Source: Turbatrix aceti
Lineage: Eukaryota; Nematoda; Chromadorea; Rhabditida; Panagrolaimidae
Direction: 5' to 3'
Assembly (NCBI GenBank): GCA_963969345.1
Contig: OZ017769.1
Span: forward strand, 10,977,725-11,041,724
Length of the DNA: 64,000 nucleotides
The notes below the pieces were generated by a model. It had not been told where the DNA came from. It saw only the letters and a program-made list of their open reading frames with translations, and ran no database searches. The translations under genes and the position numbers were made by a program. Below are positions 1 to 14,347 of the stretch, piece after piece. Position 1 is the stretch's first letter; each line of letters opens with the position of its first letter.

Positions 1-388
1 TCTCCCCCAAAGTGCGAGTCGCAGGCTATCTGCTACAACGACGGCGAATGCGGCGAGAAAGGTCGTTGTCTCGGTGTTTTTGTCGGAAAATGCGACTGCA
101 ACGCGTGCCTCAGTCTGCTGACGTGCACCGATGACTCCGCTTGCGGTGGCCTTCGTCACGCATGTGATTACAAAGATCGACGTTGCAACTGCTTCCAGGG
201 TGAGTATTTTTTTTGTGTTTTTATACGCAGCAACTCAGGGATAACCTACTTTTTTAGGCTACAAGGAAAACGGCTTCCAGCTGTACATCGATGCCCTCCG
301 CGACCTCTGCAACGTCAGGGACTGCAACGCCGACACCGACACCTGCTTTGGTCTGCCCTGTCACTCCGGGCGGTGCATCTGCGGCTAA
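1..388 (+). CDS. Cysteine-rich secreted-type protein, 3' end only
   Basis: Two exons are visible, 1..199 and 258..388, joined in phase across a 58-base GT-AG intron; the 5' part lies outside the window. The visible 85 residues carry about 18 cysteines in short repeated spacings (C-x6-C, C-x1-C, C-x2-C), the pattern of small disulfide-bonded extracellular modules such as EB or EGF-like repeats. It ends with a CHSGRCICG-stop tail. No membrane anchor follows the cysteine modules, so the mature protein is probably secreted or has its anchor further upstream. The family could not be named and no function is proposed. Start, signal peptide and full length are unknown. Confidence 0.75.
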
Positions 389-1306
389 CTAAAAAACCCA
401 TGAATTCTGTGTATTCTTTTTCATATGATTTTTGTATGTTGATCAATTTTGTGAATGAATGCATAGATTGACTGCTTTTTCAGTATTGAATTTTGTTAGA
501 CGATGTTCTTTTTCGTTGTGTTTTGCGTGCCATAAGTCATGCAGTACTGCAGTTGGTGTCATCATTAATTGATCGATTGAAGTAACTGTCGTGATCATCG
601 ATACAGTATAAGGGCCAATATCACTGCAGTTGTCGCTTTCGTCTTGCCGGCAAATAATATACATAGCTTGCACTCGGAGTCATGCCATTGTTGTACCGTA
701 CTTCACTGATGTGATCAGGTAAGTATTTTATATGTATAAATCGGAACATAGGGAACCATGTCATTTGCGTGCATCACACCAGCTGTCGATGCATTTTTGA
801 CAGAATAGGCAACAGAAACGCTTGCCTGAATAATGAAAATGATTGAAAGGATATACATTTTTATTTTACGTTGTAGATGCTTAGTTAGCATGCGTCATGG
901 AGGCGACGTTGAGCATCCTACTAATTATGATACAAGGTTATTTTACTGCAACCTCCTCTTCTTTCCAGTTAAAAAAAACTTTTCGATATATATAATTTGA
1001 CAAGCAATATGAAGTTTGAACAAAATGCACTTTTCAGTAAACAACATCATAATTTTCGGATCCAAATGTTGCCATATCCTGTCCCTAAATTTGAATACAC
1101 GATGACCTGCATGTTTATTTCCCTTTCTTGATTGTTCTGTCCCTCTATCTGATATGTCCTGTCCCTTTTGATTGTGCAAACGCGTTTGCTAACGGCTTCT
1201 ACTCCCGTCTCTCCAGACATGTATCTGCAGTTTTAATCAGCATTGCAAAATAAAACTTTATTGATACCTAAATTTTGTTACTGTCCTATCGTATTCCCGG
1301 TCATCA
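389..1306. other. Intergenic, between two 3' ends
   Basis: AT-rich sequence between the 3' end of the cysteine-rich gene and the 3' end of the AFG1-like gene. It should hold both 3' UTRs. Apart from the minus-strand polyadenylation signal at 1257 no feature was recognised; the short open frames here lack codon structure and homology. Confidence 0.6.
1257..1262 (-). terminator. Polyadenylation signal of the AFG1-like gene
   Basis: AATAAA on the minus strand, 45-50 bases beyond the stop codon of the AFG1-like gene, a normal distance for 3' end formation. Confidence 0.6.
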
Positions 1307-2984
1307 TCAATCAGTCCGTTCGTGAGACCAGTATGCTTTGGTCTGCATCTCACAAAGCCTGGAAACGGTTCGATCGAAGGCAAAAACTTCTTCGCTGCCA
1401 CTGAAGATGTTGGCTGCTGCCTGATCGGTTCCCTGCTTCACTGAGAGGTCATCCATGAGCACGCGCTGCTGATCCGTCAGTTGTAAGGCCTCGTCGCCAA
1501 TTTGGAAGAGATTTTCGGCGGGCGCAGCGGCAGAAATGGCGACTCGAACACGCTGGTCGTAGAACGTGTCGATGAGAGTCATGAATCGACGAGATTCACT
1601 GAGATTTGACTTGGAAAAGGCCGGCACATCCCGGATGAGCACCGTATGAAAAACCCGTGCAAGGGCCAGGTAATCACTTGCTCCTCGGGGTTTTTCGCAC
1701 AACTGAAAAAAAATATTTTTTGTAAAAACAGAAAAAAAAGCAGGCTTACCTCTGCAAAAGTCATGTCAGCAAGCCGACCACACGTCTTGGCCACTTCGAT
1801 TTCCCGGCCGAGAATGTTGATGGTTCGCGGACGAACAACATCGGTTTCCCGAGCGGAAAGCACCTTGAAGAGGACGTCGAGTTCCTTGTCGGCGTCGTCG
1901 ACGTCTGCGCCCTTGACGAAGTAGGTCTGAATGTCGGCCAGACGACCGCCCTTACGGTAATCCTTCCCGGAATCCAGGCAAATAGTATTGCACTTGACTT
2001 TTAAGAGACCGATAAAGGGGACGAATTGGTGACGCTGAAGGCCATTTTTGTACAGATCGTCGGGTGGTCGGTTGGACGTGCAGACGACGACCAATCCTCG
2101 ATTGAAAAGCTCGGTGAAGAGTCGTTTTAGAATCATTGCATCTGCGATATCTGTGACCTAAAATTGCTTTTTTATGCACAAAATAGACCAAAAAGGAATT
2201 CAACTAACCTGGAATTCATCAAAACAAAGCAAAGTTACATCCTTGCAGATGGCATCGGCAATCGGTGGTACGGGATCGTAGAAATCACGGGTACCGACTT
2301 GTCTATCCGGTCGATCAAATTTGTACTTGTGAACTTCTGAAAAAGAAGAAAATATGATTAGTGTTACAATAAATTCAAAAAGAGCTCTAGTAACGTGAAA
2401 AATTACGATCAAAAAATCAAAAAAAAAGTAAGTTACAGGATCCCGCGGCGAAAAAACTCACGTTGATGAAAACTCTGCATAAAAGAGTGAAAATGCACTC
2501 GTGACTTCTTGGTCGTGTCCAATTCGTCAAAGAACAGATCCATGAGCATGGTTTTTCCACAACCAACCGTACCGTAGAGATATATGCCTTTGGGGGCGGC
2601 AAGAGAAGTTGCGGATTGCTCGACCGAAGCACTGCTATCTCTGGAAGGCAGAAAGCGACTAAAGAATCCTGACTTTTGCCCGGAGCTGGCTGGATTGATG
2701 GGTTTTGGAGTATACGTCGACAAATCGGACGCCAGACGCTCAAATTCAGTGATCATGTGACGCTGGTAGTCATCGGATGTCAGCTGGCCGGACGAAACCA
2801 GGGCATTGTACTTGTCAGTGATGAATTTTAAGGAAAAAGGTGTTGCTTTAGTACTAAGAAATGAAATCCTTGTCAAACACCATAGGTTTGCAGGTCCTGG
2901 AAAGTTAAATGTAAAGTTTGAAAGTGAAAAAAATGAACTTTGCGTACTTTTTATCAGTGAAAAGCACGGCGTGACAGGCAGCAT
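1307..2984 (-). CDS. AFG1L: AFG1-like mitochondrial AAA-type ATPase
   Basis: Four exons: 2984..2462, 2336..2209, 2157..1750, 1702..1307, giving 484 residues, close to the usual animal length. Walker A GTVGCGKT lies at about residues 138-145 and Walker B LLCFDE at about 210-215, followed by the family's [18 protein letters not shown] block and the [11 protein letters not shown] segment. AFG1/LACE1 proteins are inner-membrane-associated mitochondrial ATPases that help clear or degrade unassembled respiratory-chain proteins. The N-terminal 50 residues are rich in S, T, F and poor in acidic residues, consistent with a targeting presequence; the ATG at 2984 is the first in frame and was chosen for that reason. 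Introns are 125, 51 and 47 bases. It lies 850 bases downstream of CFP1 on the same strand. Family assignment is firm; the exact N-terminus is less so. Confidence 0.93.
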
Positions 2985-3836
2985 CTCAGGTCACACGTCA
3001 ATGCTGCATCAGCGTGGCAAGAGTAATTAGAGTCTCTGAAAACAGTGCTGGCACATGATCAAAATTCACTATGTGGAACGTAATTTTACAAGTGAAACGT
3101 TTTATAAAAAAAAGTGCCGGCAACGTGCGGGAAAGGTTTCGCTTGGTACGCGAGCACGCTTGTTTAAAATTTTTTAAATTCAAAACGACTAAATAAGGCA
3201 AAAAAACAGGATCTACCACGATTGTCGAATAAAGGCGATGGTTAGTCGGAAAATCCCATAGTACGATTTGTAGCTGCCTGAATTACCACAAAGCTGTTAG
3301 ACAAGCAGATTGACCTTTCTGGATACATTTTACTAGCATTTTGCTAGTTTGTTCGACTTTTTCTGTTTACATTGCTTATGTGTGGTATCAGAGTATATAT
3401 TCTGGGCAAAATACTAACTGTAGCTGTAACTGTACATTTACTTTCACTATATTACGCTCTAAGTTAACAGAAAACTTTCAATTAACACCATCAAAAATTA
3501 GGGACCTTAAAAATTATTATTTTGATTCAAGCGTTGAATTTTTTGTCATTAGTCGTTTTCTTCGCCCGACTTTTTGCAACTTCAAGATTCAGATTCAGTT
3601 CTTTTGTGAAAAAATGTTGTTTTATATAAAAATTTTTGATGCATGAAAGAGACTATGAGTTTTCGATTTCATTTTTTTTCAAGATTACTGCAATGCATTT
3701 TTTACGGTTACTCCATTGTTCGACAAAGTCTCATCGACCTTCAGCTTGCAGGACGCTATCGCAAAACCTCCTTGTTTTGCATCCGAATTTAGTGTTACCC
3801 TTTTTAAATCTTCACAAAAACAAAAATCAAATCAAA
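2985..3836. other. Intergenic between CFP1 and AFG1-like genes
   Basis: AT-rich stretch holding the CFP1 3' UTR and the upstream region of the AFG1-like gene. No exon with conserved sequence, repeat or RNA gene was recognised. Confidence 0.5.
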
Positions 3837-6141
3837 TCAATCAATGACAATGATATCACATTTCATTGTATTGGAAATTTTTTCAGCACCTTCTTCAGGG
3901 GGTTTCGACGAATTCTCAACTGCTTGGGGTTCGCTAAGCTCCGCTTCAGGTTCAGGTACAGAAGCCGGCAAATTCTTCTCCAATTTCTTTTCCTCGTAAT
4001 GAGCAGGACCTCCAGCCAGCAGGCCATTGATTTCGGCAATCTCAGCCGACCAATCGAGTTTCTGGTGTTTGTCGAAGGTCATAGCAGGAGGACCATTGCC
4101 ATTGACGTCCGGCACGACGGGAAAGGAACTCATCAGATCCGGTATATTGAGACGTCCAAGAATGGCATCGCGGGCGCGAAGAGTCTTTTCGGCCAGAAAG
4201 TCATGCTTGTTGACGGTTTCGAGGCGAAAGCTGTCCAGCGTTCCAATCAGGATCTAAAATTATGACCATTATTTAGTGAAAAACAAAATAGGCTTATTTA
4301 CATACCCTAGCCCAATCGTGGTGCTCCAGACAGGTCGTTTTGTCAGTCATACAAATGCCCTGGGATTTGAGATAGAATTCCTCGATTGGCAGACAGATAT
4401 TGAACTGTGGTTGGGGCTTGTAGAGCACTAGTGGGGCGCCACAAACCTAAAAAATCGACAATAAAAACACACAAAGTGTGCCAGAAACTCACATATCGTT
4501 TAGGATCGTTCGTGAAGGTGGAATTGTGCTCGTAGCACAGAGCCCTGACTCGCTTGCAGTATCCAGGCATGGGATTGGTGACGTATCTGTCGCAGATAAA
4601 ACCGTCCTCATTGTGCAGCTCTGGTTCATCGCTACTCATAACAATTCCTTTTTCCTTCTTCTGGTAGCATTTCAGAATGTGCCGTCCATGTGACCACAAA
4701 TCTGTCTGTTCGTAGAGACAAATCGGGCATCTGTACAGCGGTGCTTGATCACGTGTTTCGTACTGTACACGAAAGTTGTTGACAACAAGTAGTGGCTTTG
4801 TCGGATCCATCAAAGTCAAACCCTGAATGCGGTAATATAAATGCCGCGAACGGAAAAAAATAAATTTTTAGGTAACCCTCACCTCCAGGTACTTCATAAT
4901 TTGAGCTCGAGAATTCTGAAAAGTGTCGATCTTGGCATTCAGCATAGCACACTCCACGGCAACACGGGCAGTTTTCATCGATTCTGCAACAGCGAATTTT
5001 TTGATTTCGTCCTTGTACTGCAGAATTTGGTATGGAAGGACGAATTTCATGCTTTGGGATGCCCGTTCCAGGCCGCAGGTATTGGAACAGTACTTTGAAC
5101 CGGGACGAGATTTTCGACGACATGCGGGTCCTTGACAGTGAATGGAGGCGTAACGGGCCTGTAAAACGGTAAAAAAACTGAACAAAAACAAAAAAAATCA
5201 AAAAAAAAATTTCCACTCAAGACCATAAAAATCGTGTTAACCTAAAAAATGTTCACTGGCAGGGAAAAAAAGCTAATTTAGCCCTTGTATTTTCACAAGT
5301 AATAATCATCGTTTACCCAAAAAAACATACCAAGATGCCAGGATCTGTCTCCCGTCGACTCGGCCTGGAATGCTTTTCTTTGCACGGAACCTCGGTATCC
5401 AGTAACGGCGACGGTGACTTGTGGTACAGCGCTCCGCCTGCATCTTGTACATCGTCGTCAAAAACGACCGATGATGTCGTAGCAGAATCCGGCAAAACCA
5501 CCTTTTTCTCAGATTCGACTTTCTTAGAAGCTCTTTTTCGCTTCTTCTGTCGAACAGCGGTCTGCGTGGCTTCCTTTGGCTTCGTTTCGAAAGCAGAAGC
5601 CTCAACCGGAGCACTGAATACTTCAGATGCCGTTTCACCAGGGAGACTCGACAACTGGGATGGCTGGGCTTCACTAGCGCCCTTGCCAGCAGCTTCTGAA
5701 CAAACACAATGGATAAAGAGTAACAAAAAAGCCCCTGCACTTACCGTAAGGCTTCACCACCGGTGGTTTCTCTTTCATGTCTTGAGAAGACGAATTCGTG
5801 TAAGTAGCCGACAATTTTAGGCCACCGGAAGGGGGCTTAGAATTGGATGTTGTACCATTGGATCGACGCCGAAGCTTAGACGTGGAAGTCGGTGACAAAT
5901 AGGTCGTGACGTGATGCGGCCACTTCTCATGGCAATCTTCGCAGACGAATTTGTCAATTGTCTTTGTTTCTTTCACCGTAACCTAGAAATATGATCGAAC
6001 CTTATCTATACATCAAAAATGGTTAAAACATACGTGAGCGCAGTTTCCGTGATACCAGGTATCACAGACGTCGCAGCAGATGGAAAATGCTGTCAGAAAG
6101 AGCCCACCACAAGGGCACAGGAGTGGAGTCTCCTTTTCCAT
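3837..6141 (-). CDS. CXXC1: CFP1/CXXC1 homologue (SET1/COMPASS subunit) without a CXXC finger
   Basis: Seven exons: 6141..6034, 5982..5745, 5695..5331, 5158..4883, 4822..4493, 4446..4306, 4253..3837; 624 residues, all phases consistent. Residues about 9-54 form a PHD finger (CPC, CCDVC, WYHGNC, FVCEDC), the module that reads H3K4me3. A disordered middle with a basic RQKKRKRASKK patch follows. From about residue 238 the CFP1 C-terminal half is clear: CQGPACRRKSRPGSKYC, a coiled helix, then a zinc-binding block (CPICLY...H...C, YCKRVRALC, VCGAPLV, ICMTDKTTCLEHHDWA). CFP1 recruits the SET1 H3K4 methyltransferase to promoters. The CXXC CpG-binding finger of vertebrate CFP1 is absent, as in yeast Spp1. 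The ATG at 6141 lies ten bases after a TTTTTTAG acceptor-like site, so the 5' leader may be spliced on. The gene diverges from MIX23. Confidence 0.9.
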
Positions 6142-6622
6142 GCGAAAGAGCCTAAAAAACAGATACAGTTTTTTTATGGGAAAAGAGCATAAAAGCAATC
6201 AGAAACGAAAGCAAAATGCAAAACAACTGCAAAGAAAAATCGAGAAGTATCGTAAAAATGAAAAAAAACGAATTTGTAGGAAAAGTGCACAAAAAAGGAA
6301 TAATTGGTAACAAAGTGTTCCTAATTTTTACAATATCTGTCCAAAGACGTAAATTGTTGAAGTAAATCATGGTAAAAATTGATCGTAATTCCCAACATAT
6401 TAGTCGAAAACGTAAGTTAATAAAAAAATACGATAGGCAAGTCGACTTGTCGAGGGTATTTTTACGATATGAGCAGTTTTTGACTACACTAACGAAAATG
6501 ATACTCTTACCACGAATGATAAAAGCGGTGTAAAATGCGCTTCTTAGCTTCTTTTTTTTGAATCTGAACATCATATAGATCCTTCTTTGTAGTTTTTTTG
6601 GGTATTCTTTACACCGGAAAAA
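6142..6622. promoter_or_regulatory. Shared upstream region of CFP1 (-) and MIX23 (+)
   Basis: Only 481 bases separate the start codons of two divergent housekeeping-type genes, so both promoters must lie here or within spliced 5' leaders. A TTTTTTAG site at about 6152-6159 on the minus strand sits just before the CFP1 start. No TATA box or known factor site was recognised with confidence. Confidence 0.45.
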
Positions 6623-7222
6623 ATGGCATCAAGTAAACAGATCGATCCCAGTGTCGCCGTGGACTGCTCTGATATCACGGACTTTGAGGTGAGTTCATGC
6701 TTTTGATGATTTTTTTCACGTTTTTGCTGTTGTTGCAGAGATTCCTGAACAAGTATCGATCGCTAGAAGATCGCATCATTCTCAAACTCAACCAGGCTTT
6801 GCCAACCAAGTCTTTTGCCAAGAATACCGAAGCTGCATCTGTCATTTGTAATGACATTGAAACACAGGTTGGTTATTTGGGAGTTTATCGTAATTACCAG
6901 TTTTTTGCCATGATTCGGTTGTTTTCAATACTTTTTTTGTTTTTATAGCTCAAGGGCATTCGTGACGTACGCGGCAGACTCATCGCACGATGCATCGAGG
7001 AAAACCGTCAGATAATCAGACTACTGCATGCCGATCCCAATCAGAAGGCTCGGGTTAATCAGGCGCACAACAACGTAAGTTTTTGACCATGGCTTGTTTT
7101 GTGCTTTTATATCCTGATTTCAGTTACGTGAAATCAGAAATGAAGAAGCAATCGAAGAGATTGTCGTTCATCAGACCGAAAACGTAGTCCACGATCGCTG
7201 CCGACGCGCCGAACTGAACTGA
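6623..7222 (+). CDS. MIX23: MIX23 (CCDC58) mitochondrial intermembrane-space protein
   Basis: Four exons: 6623..6688, 6739..6867, 6949..7074, 7124..7222; 139 residues, the normal size for the family. Recognised from the sequence around CSDITDFE, the EDRIILKLNQALPTKSF segment, the two cysteines C59 and C80 twenty residues apart, and the C-terminal DRCRRAEL. MIX23 is a small helical protein of the mitochondrial intermembrane space that is imported and oxidised through the Mia40 route and supports protein import. Introns are 50, 81 and 49 bases. The ATG at 6623 is the first in frame and gives a family-typical N-terminus. An AATAAA at 7296 ends the transcript 74 bases after the stop. Divergent from CFP1. 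Confidence 0.9.
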
Positions 7223-7295
7223 ACGCATCTAGTGGAACTTTTTTACTTCTGCCAACTTGTAGTTTGCCTATGTTGTTACGTTTTGTTTTTGTTAG

Positions 7296-7301
7296 AATAA
7301 A
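7296..7301 (+). terminator. Polyadenylation signal of MIX23
   Basis: AATAAA 74 bases past the MIX23 stop codon. Confidence 0.6.
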
Positions 7302-10587
<3,286 letters not shown>

Positions 10588-11421
10588 AGAGATTCATTTT
10601 TCCCGGCATCACGTTATCTCGTTTCGCGTTGTTTTTTGATCGTGTTCTTTTTTGTGATGACAATTTTTGTCTTTTCTCTTTGTTTTAATTTTATTTTTTA
10701 GTGTTTTTTGTGATGTGAAAAAAAGGAAGGACCTTTTGGGGATTGTGTGTTGTTTCTGCGTGTTAATGGTGTCATCGATCGATCCATCGACTTTCAGCTG
10801 GTCGGAAGAAGAAAAGGCAGTTTTTTTATTAGTTTTCGCGTTTTAGCAAGTATTTATTAATTCTTTTTATTTTGAACACGTGAAAATACTGTTTTTTGTG
10901 TACAAGGCGGAAGGATTCACTGGAAAAGGAACAAAGAAGTGATGATGTATAAAAATTAACGACCGGAATAAAAATAAATTGTTTTTTTTTATTGGTTTTT
11001 ATGCCATTGGACTATCTTTTTTTGTCGTTATCGTAAACGACAGTTTTTCGAATTTTTGAGTAAGTAAAAACGCTGGCCGGCAGGTGCACTTGCCCAGCGG
11101 ACAGTGCGTGCACGCGCACATCCGAGCGAAGCGGACAATAAAAAGCCCACTTGACAATAAAAAGCCCGCTAAAAAATACATGCTTACAGATTTGATGCAA
11201 AGCAATCAAAATTATGGTGTACATTGTGTTTTCTGACAGACCCTAATTCGCAACCACAATTTTTTTTTTCTTTTAGTTGCAGAAATTTTTTTTTTACTAG
11301 AAAGCAGCGTGCACACTTTGCTTATGACACGTCACATATATTGCGATTCAAACTGTTTTGCGTGAAACGATTCTTTATCATATACAGTTTTAGGAGAACG
11401 CCAAAGAAGTTGATCGTTGGA
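10588..11421. other. DHX15 3' UTR and upstream region of the YccV-like gene
   Basis: About 380 bases of T-rich 3' UTR end at tandem AATAAA signals (10967-10972 and 10973-10978). The rest is the upstream region of the next gene and ends with an ACAGTTTTAG acceptor-like site near 11391. No other gene seen. Confidence 0.5.
10967..10978 (+). terminator. Tandem polyadenylation signals of DHX15
   Basis: Two consecutive AATAAA hexamers about 380 bases after the stop codon of DHX15. Confidence 0.6.
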
Positions 11422-12102
11422 ATGGTAGATTTACCAGGACCAATAGTCTTTGCCGTGATCCTGCTTGCGATACCCCTGCAGATGATGTTATCGCCAAAGC
11501 ACTCTTCCGAGTTGGATTTTCACCTTTCCGAGTTTGCTTACGGGTACTACGGCAGGCTGATCCGTAGGCTGTTCCTCGGCAGGTCGGATGACGATCTCGA
11601 CTACCCTCCTGAACCCGATCAAGCATTCGATGACGACGAAGCTATTCAGGATGAGCGAGAAGAAAACGAGGGGTATTATGGCCGTGAGTTTTTTTCTATA
11701 TCGAAAAAAATTTTATAGAACTTTTTTTCAGTTTCTACAGACATCCGCGATATCCGACCACCCTGGATAAAATTCCGAGTCGGTGATGTCGTAAAGCATC
11801 GCAAGCACAACTACAAAGGCGTCGTCATCGGCTGGGACGAAGAACCCTTTGCACCCGAAGAATGGATCATCCGGATTTACGGTAAGGACTCCCTGAACAA
11901 ACCTGAGCCCTGCTACGCCGTCGTCATCGACACCCGTCAGCGCCTCATTCCCCAGATATCCTACGTCCGTGAAAGCAGTCTTATCAGGGACAGCGGCAAG
12001 GTTCTGCACCCAGTCATCGATCGGTACTTTGAACGCTACAACCCAAACACTGAAACCTACCCGATGAGACCTTGGCTCGCTGGTATCTATCCTAACGACT
12101 AA
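11422..12102 (+). CDS. Membrane-anchored YccV-like (hemimethylated-DNA-binding-type) domain protein
   Basis: Two exons, 11422..11683 and 11732..12102; 210 residues. Residues about 5-24 (PGPIVFAVILLAIPLQMML) form one hydrophobic segment, read as a signal anchor. A strongly acidic linker follows (residues about 55-85). Residues about 96-190 carry the YccV/HspQ-like beta-barrel signature: FRVGDVVKHRKHNYKGVVIG, then GWDEEPFAPEEWI, YAVVIDTRQR and ISYVRESSL. In bacteria the domain was described as binding hemimethylated oriC DNA; in animals it also occurs at the C-terminus of FBXO21. No F-box is visible here. An anchor on such a domain argues against a DNA-binding role and for a lumenal or organelle-facing one, which is inference. 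The start was chosen because it places the anchor at the N-terminus. Confidence 0.8.
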
Positions 12103-12188
12103 ATTTTATGGGTTTTCTGATTTTTTACAAGCAATGAAAAAACAACGGGTTGTTTTTATCCGAAAAAAAATTAACGCCTTTTTACTTT

Positions 12189-12194
12189 TTTATT
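12189..12194 (-). terminator. Polyadenylation signal of the 461-aa gene
   Basis: AATAAA on the minus strand, 163 bases past the stop at 12357 and inside the 3' UTR of the convergent plus-strand gene. Confidence 0.5.
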
Positions 12195-12266
12195 TAAAAA
12201 AGTGATATCTTTAAAATATACGAGATATTGAACGTAAAACTTGCCCTTCACTTTTAGAGTATTGAA

Positions 12267-12272
12267 AATAAA
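12267..12272 (+). terminator. Polyadenylation signal of the YccV-like gene
   Basis: AATAAA 165 bases after the stop. It lies beyond the minus-strand signal of the convergent neighbour, so the two 3' UTRs overlap. Confidence 0.5.
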
Positions 12273-12356
12273 CTTTTAACCCAGATGAAATATATAAAAA
12301 GTTGACAATTACATTGTTAAAGGTGGAAAAACTGGTAAAAACACAGACACAAACCT

Positions 12357-14034
12357 TCAGGCTTCATCGTGGTCACTTGCAGGAAATGGACTCGCATCTG
12401 TGGCCAAAGTCTTCGTTGTAACCGAATCGCCGGCGTCTTCACTGATTCCGGAATCGTGAGCAGGGGAACGATGGTCGAATGAAGCCGCAGCCACGGCGTC
12501 GGGCGCCGACGAAGTTGCACCGGTTTTCTGGATCTGCGAACCTTGGAGTATCAAGTACTCGATGTGCTGCGAGATGCTCTGCACTGTCAGACGCGATGCA
12601 ATCTCGTCATCCGGACACAGAGGTTGGCCAGACGAAGCACGAATCAGAGACCAGTCTCCTCGCTCGACGTCGATGCCTTCGTTTGATAGCTCGGTAATGC
12701 AAGCCCGGCGATAGGCGTTGTAAGTTACGGTATCCATTTCTCCGGTAATGAGAAACTTGTACGGCTCACTCGTCACGAGACGACGCCAATTCTTGACGGA
12801 ATTTGGAAAAGCTGCGACGTAGCTGTCAGATGAGAGAAATTCGCAGTAGAAAGAGTAGTATGCCAGGTAGCAAGCCAGGTTGACAGCGGCGACGGCGGTG
12901 TTGCAGCGGACAGCCACGCGAGCTTTTTTGGAGGACCAATCGATCGCGTGGTGGACGATGTCTGAAATCACGGGTAAAAAAATGAGTAACCCAATTTTCC
13001 CTGAAAAACTCACCATTGTTGTTTCCGTAGTCCGCGATGATGTTCACGAGATCATCGGCAATGACGAGACGCCAATCTTCGATCTCGTCCGTCAAAAACG
13101 TAATCAGCAGACAGGGGGTGGCGTCCGGAGGAAAATTGGCAGTATTGAAGCCGGAGCCGGGATCAATCAGAAAGGCATACTCGTCAAAAGCTGAAAAAAG
13201 GTATAAAAATCTTCAAAACAGAAAAAATAATGTGTTACCGTTCTTGGTTCTACCGGCTTGGTTTACGATAACTCGATGTTGATCTCCAGGCGACGGCGCA
13301 ATGCGAACAGACAGATTCCTGAGTTTCAGAGTGGCCAGTGCAAGTTCCAACGTATCCTTCGTCCAAAATCGAACGTAAGCCGTGTAGCTGGCCAAAGAGA
13401 GGCAAACTTTGACACTCCGGATACCAGCGAGTTTGATGAGGTTCTTTGTCAGGACAAACTGGTACGTTTCTTCTGGCAACTAAAAATAAAGCTTTAAATA
13501 TGATCGCTAAAAGCATCACTTACATCGTCCATTTGAAGAGTCCAGTTTTGGTAATTCGATTCGTTATCCAAAGGTCCGGAGTAGCAAAGATACGAGCTTC
13601 AATTGTTACGATTGAGTGTCAAAAATAGAAAAAATGGCCTAAAAACTCACAAATCTAACGGCCGAATCGTAGAGGTATTTTCCCCCGAGTTTTCCGATTT
13701 AGGATCCCATTTGATGAGCTTCGACGGAGTTTCCCTAAAAAATGGTCAAAAATTAGCACAATTGGTAAAAAACGTACGAATCGTCAGTCAATCGTCGTTT
13801 CCGGGTTCTCCAAGTAGTCGAAACCGGTGAAACGCCATCGCTCGATAAAGTATTCTTTTTTGCCTTATTGCTGCCACGCCCATTGTGTTTGAGTTGTCGA
13901 CGAAGCCTAAAAAATGAAAGCCTTTCAAAAGTCCCACTTCGTAGAAAAAAAACGTACTTTTTTAGACGAGAATCCAAACTGATCTTTCGAAACGGCTTAT
14001 TAGTGTAAGGATTGATAAAGATAACTGAATCCAT
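12357..14034 (-). CDS. Unrecognised 461-residue protein
   Basis: Seven exons: 14034..13958, 13906..13778, 13734..13651, 13596..13524, 13479..13239, 13190..13014, 12961..12357; phases agree throughout, which supports a real gene. The N-terminal 100 residues are basic and low in structure (LRRQLKHNGRG, TRKRRLTDDS). The middle, roughly residues 125-330, looks like a folded, mostly hydrophobic domain (LPEETYQFVLTKNLIKLAG, SYTAYVRFWTKDTLELALA, DEIEDWRLVIADDLVNIIAD). The C-terminal 70 residues are disordered, rich in A, S, D (HDSGISEDAGDS). No signal peptide, transmembrane segment or catalytic motif was recognised, and no family name can be given. One acceptor (GAAG at 13597-13600) is weak, so the 25-codon fourth exon is the least certain. 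Convergent with the YccV-like gene. Confidence 0.75.
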
Positions 14035-14347
14035 AGTTAACAGTCAGTAAAGAGCAAAAAAGCATTCACTCAAACGAACAGGCGTAATCGGACAAAAAAT
14101 TGAAGTAATCGCACATTCGTGTCGAGAGTTTCGTCGTTCGAAGATCGCGAACGTAAGTTACCGTAATTTTTCGTATCGTTTGCTTTAGACTTGTTTTTTG
14201 TTGCGTCTGCGTTTTTTTTTTGTGTCATTGTTCCACTGGCATCAAACACAATGTAAAAAATACAAATTACGTAAATGTTTAACATCAAAATATCAGGCAT
14301 CTAAAGAAGTTTCTATGACTAGTGATAATTTATTTTTCGTTATATTG

